From Planctomycetota bacterium (GTDB taxonomy: Bacteria > Planctomycetota > Phycisphaerae > Sedimentisphaerales > Anaerobacaceae), in the NCBI GenBank assembly GCA_020344865.1, contig CP070830.1:1082650-1089408 (forward strand): DNA of 6,759 nucleotides, given 5' to 3'. The position numbers and the translations under genes were made by a program. Shown one piece after another: positions 1 to 6,171 of this stretch; the stretch's first letter is position 1, and every line of letters begins with the position of its first letter. A model generated the notes under the pieces. It worked only from the letters and a program-made list of their open reading frames with translations. It did no database searches and was not told the origin of the DNA.

Positions 1-1
1 C

Positions 2-778
2 TTCGAAGCCGAAACTCGCAAACGTATCAAGGGTGCACTCACGTACCCGTTCGTAATGGCGCTGATGGCCGTGGCGGCTACGGGGACATTGATGTTCTTT
101 GTTTTGCCGCGGTTTATGAAAATCTATGAGTCAAGGGGTGCTGCCCTTCCTAAATTAACTCAAATCATGGTTAGTATGTCGAAGACACTTGGCGATTTCC
201 AGGTCATGACATTCGTCATGACGTTTCTGATACTGGCAGGTACGGCACTATATTACTGGGCTGGTACGGTAACCGGCAGGCGATTGATAGATTTTATAAA
301 AATTCGTACTCCCGTATTGGGAACAATGTTCGTCGACACCGTCGTGACCCGGAGCATGCGCATAATGTCAACAATGGTCAACACGGGCGTGAACCTGCTT
401 GAGGCAATAGATGTCATGCAGGGCTCGTGTGAAAATTACTACTTTCAGCAGCTTTGGTGCGGCGCCGACAAAAAAATTCGCGATGGTTACCAACTATCAG
501 AGGCGATACAGATTTCGTTGGGCGACGAAGGACACAAGGCCCAATTAATCGCACCGGGCATTATCCAGATGCTTCGAGCAGGAGAGAAGAGCGGCAAGCT
601 GGGCGACGTCTGTGACAAGATATCGGTTTTCTACGAGAAAAAACTGGAAGCCTCGATCAAAAGCGTTATGGCCTTGATAGAGCCGCTGATGATTACAATC
701 TTGGGCGTTATCATTGGCACTATAGCGATAGCCCTGCTGCTGCCTGTCTTTAGAATATCGAGTGTAATCGCCCACTGA
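2..778 (+). CDS. Type II secretion / type IV pilus inner-membrane platform protein, GspF/PilC family (5' end missing)
   Basis: The reading frame is open from the left edge (codon starting at base 2) to TGA at 776-778, giving 258 residues; family members are about 400, so roughly the first third is outside the window. GspF/PilC proteins sit in the inner membrane and couple the assembly ATPase to pseudopilus or pilus assembly. Seen here: a first membrane segment at about residues 12-38 (basic RKRIKGALTYP start, then a hydrophobic run ending LPRF), a second at about 68-88, and a second cytoplasmic T2SSF domain from about 103 (TPVLG, then SMRIMSTMVNTGVNLLEAI). The signature GEKSGKL lies at 194-200 and the terminal membrane helix at about 222-250 with EPLMI and ALLLPVF. 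These are hallmarks of the family. An internal ATG at 56 is not the start, because homologous sequence continues upstream of it. Whether it serves a secretion system or a pilus cannot be told without the upstream genes. Confidence 0.93.
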   Translation, partial: FEAETRKRIKGALTYPFVMALMAVAATGTLMFFVLPRFMKIYESRGAALPKLTQIMVSMSKTLGDFQVMTFVMTFLILAGTALYYWAGTVTGRRLIDFIKIRTPVLGTMFVDTVVTRSMRIMSTMVNTGVNLLEAIDVMQGSCENYYFQQLWCGADKKIRDGYQLSEAIQISLGDEGHKAQLIAPGIIQMLRAGEKSGKLGDVCDKISVFYEKKLEASIKSVMALIEPLMITILGVIIGTIAIALLLPVFRISSVIAH

Positions 779-946
779 TTAGTGCATTTGGCATGCAGCC
801 GGCCGCATCAAACCCGCCCTGTCAAATCCACTGAAAAAAGCAGTAATCAGCAAAAACAGTCAAGTCCGCCCTAAACAGCAGTTTATCCACTTCTGGACAC
901 GCTGGCCACGGCATCCGATTTAATCACTTAAGCCCGCAAAAAAGTC

Positions 947-975
947 TTGCAAAAAGGAATATAAGCGGTTATTAT
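947..975 (+). promoter_or_regulatory. Putative sigma70-type promoter for rpsO-pnp
   Basis: TTGCAA at 947-952 (4 of 6 to TTGACA) and TATTAT at 970-975 (5 of 6 to TATAAT) are exactly 17 bp apart. Transcription would start near 982, just before the inverted repeat of the leader. An alternative is TTATTA (969-974, only 3 of 6) with a perfect TATAAT at 992-997, also 17 bp apart; that start would cut into the repeat. The site is predicted from consensus only. Confidence 0.5.
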
Positions 976-984
976 TCTCAGATT

Positions 985-1064
985 GCGTTTTTATAATGTT
1001 TTCTAAGCTCTTTCGACAAGCACATAAAAACGCTCCTGTGCCGGATTTTGAGGCCATAAACAGG
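985..1064 (+). promoter_or_regulatory. Structured 5' leader of rpsO, candidate S15 autoregulatory element
   Basis: Two stem-loops lie between the predicted transcription start and rpsO. The first is a perfect 10-bp inverted repeat, GCGTTTTTAT (985-994) with ATAAAAACGC (1024-1033), closing a 29-nt loop. The second pairs CCTGT (1035-1039) with ACAGG (1060-1064), and above a 5-nt bulge GCC (1040-1042) with GGC (1052-1054). S15 represses its own mRNA in several bacteria through structurally diverse leaders that mimic its 16S rRNA site. The position fits such a role, but I cannot match this fold to a described class, so the function is inference. Confidence 0.4.
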
Positions 1065-1101
1065 TCTGGTCAGAAGTATTTCAAGAAAGGACGTCCGAAG
1101 G

Positions 1102-1368
1102 ATGTTGACCAAGGATAAAAAAAAGCAAATTATAGACGGTTTCAAGACACACGACGGCGATACGGGTTCGCCCGAAGTGCAGGTTGCGTTGTTGACACAA
1201 AGGATCAACGAACTGACCGAGCATTTGAAAATCCATCGCAAGGACCATGCGTCAAGGCGAGGGTTGTTGAAAATGGTTGGAACCAGGTCGGCACTGCTGA
1301 AGTACATGAGCAAAAAGGACGTCGCGCGCTATCGAGAAACTGTATCGCGCCTGGGGCTGCGAAAATAA
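1102..1368 (+). CDS. rpsO: 30S ribosomal protein S15
   Basis: This 88-residue protein has the normal length of bacterial S15 (E. coli 89). S15 is a primary-binding protein of the 30S platform: it binds the 16S rRNA three-way junction of helices 20-22 and contacts 23S rRNA in an intersubunit bridge. Seen: TGSPEVQVALLT at 21-32, the rRNA-binding stretch HRKDHASRRGLL at 45-56, and the C-terminal KKDVARYRETVSRLGLR at 71-87, all close to the family consensus. The start ATG follows AAAGGA (1086-1091) at about 10 nt, and GAAGG also abuts it; a small palindrome GGACGTCC (1089-1096) overlaps the ribosome-binding site. The gene is followed 56 bp later by pnp, the conserved rpsO-pnp arrangement, so the two are probably cotranscribed. 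Nothing is unusual in the protein. Confidence 0.98.
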   Translation: MLTKDKKKQIIDGFKTHDGDTGSPEVQVALLTQRINELTEHLKIHRKDHASRRGLLKMVGTRSALLKYMSKKDVARYRETVSRLGLRK

Positions 1369-1399
1369 AGAAGCACAAGCAAATAAGGTACGAGCTGCT

Positions 1400-1409
1400 T
1401 GAGCGCTCA
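1400..1409. repeat. 10-bp perfect palindrome in the rpsO-pnp spacer
   Basis: TGAGCGCTCA is its own reverse complement and ends 5 bases before the pnp Shine-Dalgarno sequence. GAGC at 1392-1395 can also pair with GCTC at 1405-1408, forming a small stem-loop. In enterobacteria this spacer holds a hairpin processed by RNase III; whether this one works that way is unknown, and it may be chance. Confidence 0.3.
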
Positions 1410-1424
1410 TGACTGAGGTAGTGT

Positions 1425-3590
1425 ATGTTTAATGTATTAAGAGTAGAAAGACAAATCGGGGGCAAGCCATTATCCATCGAAACGGGCAAGGTCGCCAAAC
1501 AGGCGCACGGTGCCGTTGTAGTTCAATACGGCGACACTGTCGTCCTTGTTGCGGCTGTAACGGCCCCGCCCAGAGCTGAGGATATTGATTTTTTCCCGCT
1601 AAGTGTTGACTATCGCGAGAAGCAAAGTGCGGCGGGGAAATTCCCCGGTGGATTTATCAAACGCGAGGGAAGGCCAAGCACCAAGGAGACTTTGACTGCA
1701 AGGATGATTGACAGACCGATTCGCCCGCTCTTTCCCGAAGGTTACATCCAGGAAGTACAGATTATGGCGAGTGTCTTGAGTTTCGACGGTGATAACGACC
1801 CTGATGTGCTGTCAATGATAGGGGCAAGTGCCGCACTTACTATAAGCAAAATTCCATTTTTGGGTCCCACCGGAGCCTGCAGGTTAGGCAGGGTAGAGGG
1901 AGAATTTGTAATTAATCCCACGCATGAGCAGCTCGCAGCCAGTGACCTGAATCTGCTTTTAGGCGGGCGAAAAGAGGCGCTGAACATGATTGAGGTCGAT
2001 GCCAGGGAGGTATCGGAGGACATAGTCGCCGATGCTGTTACGGCCGCGCAGAACGTAATTGTCCAGGTCTGTGAAATGATTGAAGAGCTCCGTGAGAAGA
2101 TCGGCGATGAAAAGGAAACTCCTCTTGTTGAAACAGACGAACAGCTTAGTGCACAAATTCATTCACAGATAGCAGATAAGCTGTACGAGCTCAAACAGAT
2201 AGCGGGCAAGCAGCAGCGTAATACGGCCATGAAAGAATTGTTTGAACAGGTCAGTGCCGAATACTGCGGTTCCGAGCAAGGCACCGAGCCCAAGTGCGAT
2301 GAGGCAATGTTCAAGCGAATCTTCCAGAAGATAGAAGGGCAGGTCGTTCGCAAGCTGTTGTTGGAGGGCAAAAGGCTTGACGGCAGGGCCTACAATGAAG
2401 TTCGCCCGATTACATGCGAAGTCGCTATCCTGCCCAGGACCCACGGCTCAGCACTGTTCACACGGGGCGAAACTCAGTCCCTCGTGAGCGTGACTCTCGG
2501 TACTATCAGAGATGCACAGATTATCGATGGCTTGCTGGAGGAATACACCCAAAACTTCACGCTGCATTACAACTTTCCGCCCTTCTCCGTAGGGGAGATA
2601 CGCCCGATTCGCGGCCCCGGAAGAAGAGAAATCGGCCACGGTGCTCTTGCAGAGCGGGCGCTGGGGGCGGTCAGACCCCCTGAGGTCGAATTCGCGTACA
2701 CGGTGAGGGTCGTTTCAGACATCACCGAGTCAAACGGCTCCAGCTCGATGGCTTCGGTCTGCGGGGGTTCGTTGGCCCTGATGGACGCGGGCGTCCCCGT
2801 TACTGGGGCGGTCGCTGGTATATCGATTGGTATGGTCAGTGACGAAGGCGGGCGATACGAATTGCTGACCGATATCCTGGGCGAAGAAGACCATTATGGT
2901 GATATGGACTTCAAAGTTGCCGGCACGACCAAAGGCATTACGGCCATACAGCTTGATATCAAAGCGGTCGGCCTCCAGCATAAGACTATGGTCGAGGCGC
3001 TCCAGCTTGCGAAGACGGCGCGCCTCGAAATCCTCGAGACTATGTCTAAGGCCATCAGCAAGCCGAGGCCCGAACTAAGCAGTTACGCACCCAAGCTTAT
3101 AAGTATTGAAATCGACCCCGAGTTTATCGGCAAAGTAATAGGGCCGGGAGGTAAGGTCATAAAGAGCATTCAGGAACAGACCGACACAAAGATCGAGATT
3201 GAAGAAGACGGCACCATTTATATTAGCTGTCTCGGTGGCGACGGCTACCTCGAAGCCAGAGAGATTATCGAGGCAATGACCCGACCGCCCGAAGTCGGAC
3301 GCATATACAAACAGGCCAAAGTCGTCTCTGTCAAAGACTTTGGAGTTTTTGTCGAAATCACACCCGGAGTCGAAGGACTCTGTCATATAAGCGAACTAAG
3401 CGACGGCTTCGTCAAAAGCGTCGGTGACGTTTGTAAAATGGGAGACCTCATTCCGGTAAAGCTGCTGGAGATTGACAACCAGGGCAGATTCAAGCTTTCT
3501 CGAAGAGCCGCCCTTGCCGAGCTTGGCCAGACTGACGACAAGAAACCAGCCGACAGCAACGCACAGAAAACACCGGCAAGAAAAAGATAG
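1425..3590 (+). CDS. pnp: Polynucleotide phosphorylase (polyribonucleotide nucleotidyltransferase)
   Basis: This 721-residue protein is the usual length for PNPase, a trimeric cytoplasmic 3'-to-5' exoribonuclease that cleaves RNA with phosphate to release nucleoside diphosphates and can run in reverse. Domain order is complete: RNase PH 1 (about 10-145, with FFPLSVDYREKQSAAGKFPGG and REGRPS then IDRPIRPLFPEG), an all-helical linker (about 240-310), catalytic RNase PH 2 (about 320-540), KH (about 557-615, GPGG loop 573-576) and S1 (about 622-695). The catalytic and metal residues match E. coli D486/D492/K494 as D489, D495 and K497 in EEDHYGDMDFK, and the phosphate-binding SSS is at 439-441. 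The basic tail (705-721) is low-complexity. GAGG (1415-1418) precedes the ATG by 6 nt, fixing the start. PNPase often controls its own mRNA through cleavage in the pnp leader; here the leader between the genes contains a 10-bp palindrome at 1400-1409. Nothing appears truncated. Confidence 0.98.
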   Translation: MFNVLRVERQIGGKPLSIETGKVAKQAHGAVVVQYGDTVVLVAAVTAPPRAEDIDFFPLSVDYREKQSAAGKFPGGFIKREGRPSTKETLTARMIDRPIRPLFPEGYIQEVQIMASVLSFDGDNDPDVLSMIGASAALTISKIPFLGPTGACRLGRVEGEFVINPTHEQLAASDLNLLLGGRKEALNMIEVDAREVSEDIVADAVTAAQNVIVQVCEMIEELREKIGDEKETPLVETDEQLSAQIHSQIADKLYELKQIAGKQQRNTAMKELFEQVSAEYCGSEQGTEPKCDEAMFKRIFQKIEGQVVRKLLLEGKRLDGRAYNEVRPITCEVAILPRTHGSALFTRGETQSLVSVTLGTIRDAQIIDGLLEEYTQNFTLHYNFPPFSVGEIRPIRGPGRREIGHGALAERALGAVRPPEVEFAYTVRVVSDITESNGSSSMASVCGGSLALMDAGVPVTGAVAGISIGMVSDEGGRYELLTDILGEEDHYGDMDFKVAGTTKGITAIQLDIKAVGLQHKTMVEALQLAKTARLEILETMSKAISKPRPELSSYAPKLISIEIDPEFIGKVIGPGGKVIKSIQEQTDTKIEIEEDGTIYISCLGGDGYLEAREIIEAMTRPPEVGRIYKQAKVVSVKDFGVFVEITPGVEGLCHISELSDGFVKSVGDVCKMGDLIPVKLLEIDNQGRFKLSRRAALAELGQTDDKKPADSNAQKTPARKR

Positions 3591-3692
3591 CTCCATGGAT
3601 CGGAGGGACAGAGCAAAACATTTGCCGTAACGTCAGGGCAGACATTGAACAGTTGTGACGGCTTTTAGCGTGTTTCGGCTATCATTGTGCAT

Positions 3693-4451
3693 ATGCGAAA
3701 AAAGGCTTCAAGGACTAAAAAGAATAACAACGGGCACGTCGTGCAACTGGAAGAGCTCAGTAAGCTGACCGGTGAGCTCGCCCATGAGATTAAAAATCCT
3801 CTTTCCACCATCAAGATTAATTTGAGACTTGTCAGTGAGGAATTAAAGGATGCGCAGCTGGCCCAGATCGGCAAGAAAGATGCCGGAATCAGCGACCAGT
3901 CACTCGGCAGAGCCCTCAGGAAAATAGGCGTCATTGAAAAAGAGGCCGACCGACTCGAGGAGATTCTCGATGGTTTCCTGCGCTACGCCGACAGGGCGGA
4001 GCTGCAGCTAACAGACGCTGAAGTAAACGAGCTTATAAGCGACATGGTGGATTTCTACTCCCCGCAGGCCTACAGCCATTCAATAACAATTCGACAGGGA
4101 TTGTGTAGCGAGCCGCTTATTTGCAGAATTGACGCGGACGCGCTAAAACAGGTCGTGCTGAACCTCTTTATAAACGCCCAGCAGGCCATGAAGGACGGCG
4201 GCGAGCTGATGATACGAACGGCGAAGCAGCCAGCCGAAGCCGTGATTCAAATCAGTGACACCGGCACCGGCATAGCTGCCGATAAACTCGCCCACATTTT
4301 CGATGCCTACTACTCGTCCCGGCCGCAGGGCAGCGGCCTGGGCTTGCCCACGGCCAAAAGAATTGTCGAGGCCCATAACGGCTCCCTGACCGTAAACAGC
4401 GAGCTTGGCAAAGGGACATCATTTACGATAAAACTGCCTCTTAAAGCTTGA
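3693..4451 (+). CDS. Soluble sensor-less histidine kinase (NtrB/AtoS-like HisKA + HATPase_c)
   Basis: This 252-residue cytoplasmic kinase would autophosphorylate a histidine and pass phosphate to the regulator encoded next. Seen: an H-box ELAHEIKNPLS with phosphorylated H31, the second dimerisation helix ending about residue 100 (RLEEILDGFLRYAD), an N-box with N157 and N161 (LNLFINAQQAM), G1 box DTGTGIA (189-195), F-box IFDAYYS (202-208) and G2 box GSGLGL (213-218). Only about 28 residues precede the H-box, basic and without membrane helix, PAS, GAF or HAMP. The sensory input must come from another protein or from the kinase core itself. The start is uncertain: ATG 3693 and in-frame GTG 3687 both lack a Shine-Dalgarno sequence, and an in-frame stop lies at 3666-3668. 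Its stop is 13 bp before the start of the regulator, so they form an operon. The gap to pnp is about 100 bp without a visible terminator, so read-through from pnp is possible. Confidence 0.92.
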   Translation: MRKKASRTKKNNNGHVVQLEELSKLTGELAHEIKNPLSTIKINLRLVSEELKDAQLAQIGKKDAGISDQSLGRALRKIGVIEKEADRLEEILDGFLRYADRAELQLTDAEVNELISDMVDFYSPQAYSHSITIRQGLCSEPLICRIDADALKQVVLNLFINAQQAMKDGGELMIRTAKQPAEAVIQISDTGTGIAADKLAHIFDAYYSSRPQGSGLGLPTAKRIVEAHNGSLTVNSELGKGTSFTIKLPLKA

Positions 4452-4453
4452 CC

Positions 4454-4467
4454 GGAGCATTAGCTTG
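4454..4467 (+). promoter_or_regulatory. Ribosome-binding site selecting a TTG start
   Basis: GGAG at 4454-4457 lies 7 nt before the TTG at 4465. No ATG or GTG occurs in frame nearby, and the receiver domain's first strand (NIVLVVDDE) begins five codons later, so TTG is the only start that retains the whole domain with good spacing. Confidence 0.75.
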
Positions 4468-5832
4468 CCAGAGAAGGAAAATATAGTTCTGGTTGTCGAC
4501 GATGAGCGTGACCACGCCGACGGCATGGCCGAGGCGCTGGATAAATGCTGCGCCAAGGCCATCGCGGTCTACACCGGCAAAGACGCCCTGGAAATCATCC
4601 GCAGCCGCAAGGTCGATATTGTTGTCACCGATTTGAAGCTCGGGGATGATATCGACGGCCTAGAGATACTGCAGGAGTCCAAAAGGCTAAGTCCCGAGAC
4701 GGAGGTCATCTTGGTGACCGCCTACGCCACCATCGATACGTGCAAGGACGCCATAAGAAAGGGCGCGTATGATTATCTCGTAAAGCCCATTGATATCGAC
4801 CAGCTTCGCACGCTCGTCCAGCAGGCCGGACGCAAAGTCTCGGCCGCAGGTCGGCGCCGGGCAAAGGCCGCCGAAGCAGGCGAAGAGGAATTCAAATTTG
4901 AAGGCATACGAGGTCAAACTCCCGCAATGAAAGGCATATTTGAGGTTTTGCGCCGAGTGGCCCCGGCCAACATACCCGTCTTGATTGAAGGCCGGTCCGG
5001 GACCGGCAAAGAGCTGCTGGCGCGGGCGATACACGATAACTCACCGCGCTGGGACAAGCTCTTCCGCCCGGTAAACTGTGCCGGCCTGACCGAGACCCTC
5101 CTTGAGAGCGAACTCTTCGGCCACGTCAAGGGCGCTTTCACCGGCGCCGCAACCGACAGAAAAGGCTTGTTTGAGATAGCCGACAAAGGCACGCTCTTTC
5201 TCGATGAGATTGGCGATATGCCGGCGAACATGCAGGCCAAGCTCCTGCGCGTTCTCGAAGATGGCGTTATCATACCCGTCGGCTCCCATAAGCCGATTGT
5301 CGTGGACGTCCGCCTCATTAGCGCGACAAACCAGGACCTGACGAAGCTCACAGAGCAGAGAAAATTCAGGCAGGACTTGTACTTTAGAATAAAGGGCGTA
5401 AGCATATCCCTGCCGGCCCTCCGCGAAAGGGCCGAGGACATACCGACCCTTACGGAATATTTTCTAAAAGAGGCTACAGCCGAGACCGGCTCGAACGTCA
5501 CCGGCATAACGCAGCCCGCACAAACAATCCTGAATAACTATACTTGGCCCGGCAATATTCGCCAGCTCAGAAACTGCATAAGGACTATGGTCGTCATGTG
5601 CGAGAAGGACACCCTCGACGTCGCCGACATACCCCCGGAGATACATCAGGTCAGGCAACTCTCCGGAACCACCGCGCCCGGCGACTTGGGAAGCGTCCCC
5701 TTAAATGAGCTGGAAAAGCAGGCCATCATCGAAACGCTCAAAAAGACCGGCAACAACCGCGAAAAGGCCGCTAAAATCCTCGGCATCGGCGAAAGAACTC
5801 TCTATAGAAAAATCAAAGAATACAACCTCTAG
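4465..5832 (+). CDS. Sigma54-dependent NtrC-family response regulator (REC-AAA+-Fis)
   Basis: This 455-residue protein has the standard NtrC/AtoC length. When phosphorylated it should form a hexamer or heptamer, bind upstream of sigma54 promoters and use ATP to open the polymerase complex. Receiver domain (about 6-122): acidic pair D12/D13, phosphoacceptor D56, T85 and K107. AAA+ domain (about 146-380): Walker A GRSGTGKE (176-183), sigma54-contacting GAFTGA (223-228), Walker B TLFLDEIGD (243-251), ATN sensor I (287-289), FRQDLYFRI with arginine-finger candidates R302 and R308, and WPGNIRQL (361-368) as sensor II. Fis-type helix-turn-helix: about 415-453 (LEKQAIIETLKKTGNNREKAAKILGIGERTLYRKIKEY). 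The only variation I notice is R at the usual E of GESGTGKE. The neighbouring kinase is its evident partner. Target promoters are not visible here. The exact physiological role cannot be deduced from sequence, so no gene symbol is given. Confidence 0.96.
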   Translation: MPEKENIVLVVDDERDHADGMAEALDKCCAKAIAVYTGKDALEIIRSRKVDIVVTDLKLGDDIDGLEILQESKRLSPETEVILVTAYATIDTCKDAIRKGAYDYLVKPIDIDQLRTLVQQAGRKVSAAGRRRAKAAEAGEEEFKFEGIRGQTPAMKGIFEVLRRVAPANIPVLIEGRSGTGKELLARAIHDNSPRWDKLFRPVNCAGLTETLLESELFGHVKGAFTGAATDRKGLFEIADKGTLFLDEIGDMPANMQAKLLRVLEDGVIIPVGSHKPIVVDVRLISATNQDLTKLTEQRKFRQDLYFRIKGVSISLPALRERAEDIPTLTEYFLKEATAETGSNVTGITQPAQTILNNYTWPGNIRQLRNCIRTMVVMCEKDTLDVADIPPEIHQVRQLSGTTAPGDLGSVPLNELEKQAIIETLKKTGNNREKAAKILGIGERTLYRKIKEYNL

Positions 5833-5849
5833 GCTTGTCCCAAACTAAA

Positions 5850-5877
5850 CCTGTCCTGAGTTTAATCGAGGGATAGG
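5850..5877. repeat. Stem-loop just after the regulator gene
   Basis: CCTGTCCT (5850-5857) pairs with GGGATAGG (5870-5877), eight pairs including two G-U, around a 12-nt loop. It begins 18 nt after the regulator's stop. No run of T follows, so it is not a classical intrinsic terminator, though it may protect or end the transcript by another route. The core CCTGAG...TCGAGGG resembles, from memory, a short palindrome type found between genes in many bacteria. Confidence 0.45.
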
Positions 5878-5890
5878 CTCCTGCCGCCGT

Positions 5891-5936
5891 GTCCCGCGCG
5901 AATTGAGTTCTAACTCATTTATAATTAGTGCGGGAT
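5891..5936. repeat. Long imperfect inverted repeat
   Basis: TCCCGCGC (5892-5899) pairs with GTGCGGGA (5928-5935), one G-U included. Inside, AATT (5901-5904) pairs with AATT (5923-5926) and GAGT (5905-5908) with ACTC (5913-5916), leaving a 4-nt loop and a 6-nt bulge. The whole would fold into one arm of about 46 nt. It has no T-run. Function unknown: end of the upstream transcript, a protein site, or a degenerate repeat. Confidence 0.45.
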
Positions 5937-5949
5937 AATTTGGTATGGG

Positions 5950-6015
5950 GTCATTTCGACCGAAGCCCCCGTTCTTGCTTTCGCAAGAAAGCACGGGGGC
6001 GAAGCGGAGGAATCT
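5950..6015. repeat. Interrupted repeat-like motif carrying a hairpin insert
   Basis: The left part GTCATTTCGACCGAAG (5950-5965) and right part CGAAGCGGAGGAATCT (6000-6015) share CGAAG. Between them, 5966-5999 is a 34-bp hairpin: CCCCCGT (5966-5972) with ACGGGGG (5993-5999), and inside it TCTTGC (5973-5978) with GCAAGA (5983-5988). Removing the hairpin and one CGAAG leaves a continuous 27-nt motif resembling, from memory, a common intergenic repeat. This reads like an insertion with 5-bp target duplication into an older repeat; the interpretation is inference. Confidence 0.5.
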
Positions 6016-6041
6016 GTTGAATGTGCTTCGCCGCAGGCGAA
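5998..6041. repeat. Overlapping inverted repeats with alternative pairings
   Basis: GGCGAAGC (5998-6005) is a perfect complement of GCTTCGCC (6025-6032). The latter's TTCGCC (6027-6032) also pairs perfectly with GGCGAA (6036-6041) across a 3-nt loop. The left strand overlaps the base of the 5965-6000 hairpin. The three stems therefore exclude each other in part. Confidence 0.5.
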
Positions 6042-6088
6042 TCAAAAATTTGAACTTATTTATTGAAAAAAGCACCAGCAACTGGAAT

Positions 6089-6105
6089 TTCGCTAATGTA
6101 GCGAG
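6089..6105. repeat. Small hairpin upstream of the Tat-signal gene
   Basis: TCGCTA (6090-6095) pairs perfectly with TAGCGA (6099-6104) around the loop ATG, with a further T-G pair outside. It lies about 67 bp before the start codon and just upstream of the TATAAT at 6109-6114. It could be an operator half-site pair or part of the same repeat-rich tract. Confidence 0.35.
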
Positions 6106-6171
6106 TAATATAATCACTCAAGGCATTTTTCATCATCTTACTAAAGAACAAACGCAAGAAAGGAGACAGGT

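Larger units (their letters stand above)
779..1101. other. Intergenic region upstream of rpsO
   Basis: These 323 bp separate the GspF-family gene from rpsO. I see no gene in them. The first part (779-940) is rich in CA and AAA stretches and has no hairpin followed by a T-run, so no intrinsic terminator is visible for the secretion gene. The second part holds a promoter candidate and a structured leader, listed separately. There is a lone match to a DnaA box at 883-891 and a partial -24/-12-like sequence at 789-804, both judged weak. Confidence 0.7.
5833..6171. other. Intergenic region rich in inverted repeats
   Basis: These 339 bp between the regulator and the Tat-signal gene contain no convincing gene; a 124-codon open frame (5945-6319) crosses the hairpins and the start of the real downstream gene. 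Instead there are at least four independent inverted repeats (5850-5877, 5891-5936, 5965-6041 and 6089-6105), listed separately. Perfect TATAAT hexamers occur at 5920-5925 and 6109-6114 but have no good -35 partner at 16-18 bp. No sigma54-type site is convincing. Confidence 0.75.

Noticed and set aside
883..891. TTATCCACT, 8 of 9 to the DnaA box
   Set aside because: A single match with no second box or AT-rich unwinding tract nearby; expected by chance and not evidence for an origin.
978..1313. 111-codon open frame on the - strand over rpsO and its leader
   Set aside because: It is antisense to a clear ribosomal protein gene and has no supporting features.
3591..3692. Terminator between pnp and the kinase gene
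   Set aside because: Only a short palindrome (TCCATGGA) and no stem followed by a T-run are present, so a terminator cannot be supported.
4640..4680. Possible loss of function in the regulator because Walker A reads GRSGTGKE instead of GESGTGKE
   Set aside because: The essential GK and surrounding glycines are intact and the E position is not a nucleotide-contacting residue I can call essential; all other catalytic motifs are kept. (The motif itself is encoded near 4990-5013.)
4914..5507. 197-codon open frame on the - strand
   Set aside because: It lies wholly inside the AAA+ domain of the regulator, where the + strand encodes conserved motifs; it is an antisense shadow.
5920..5925. Perfect TATAAT inside the 5891-5936 inverted repeat
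   Set aside because: No -35-like hexamer at 16-18 bp upstream; the region there is GCGCGAA. AT-rich sequence makes the hexamer unremarkable.
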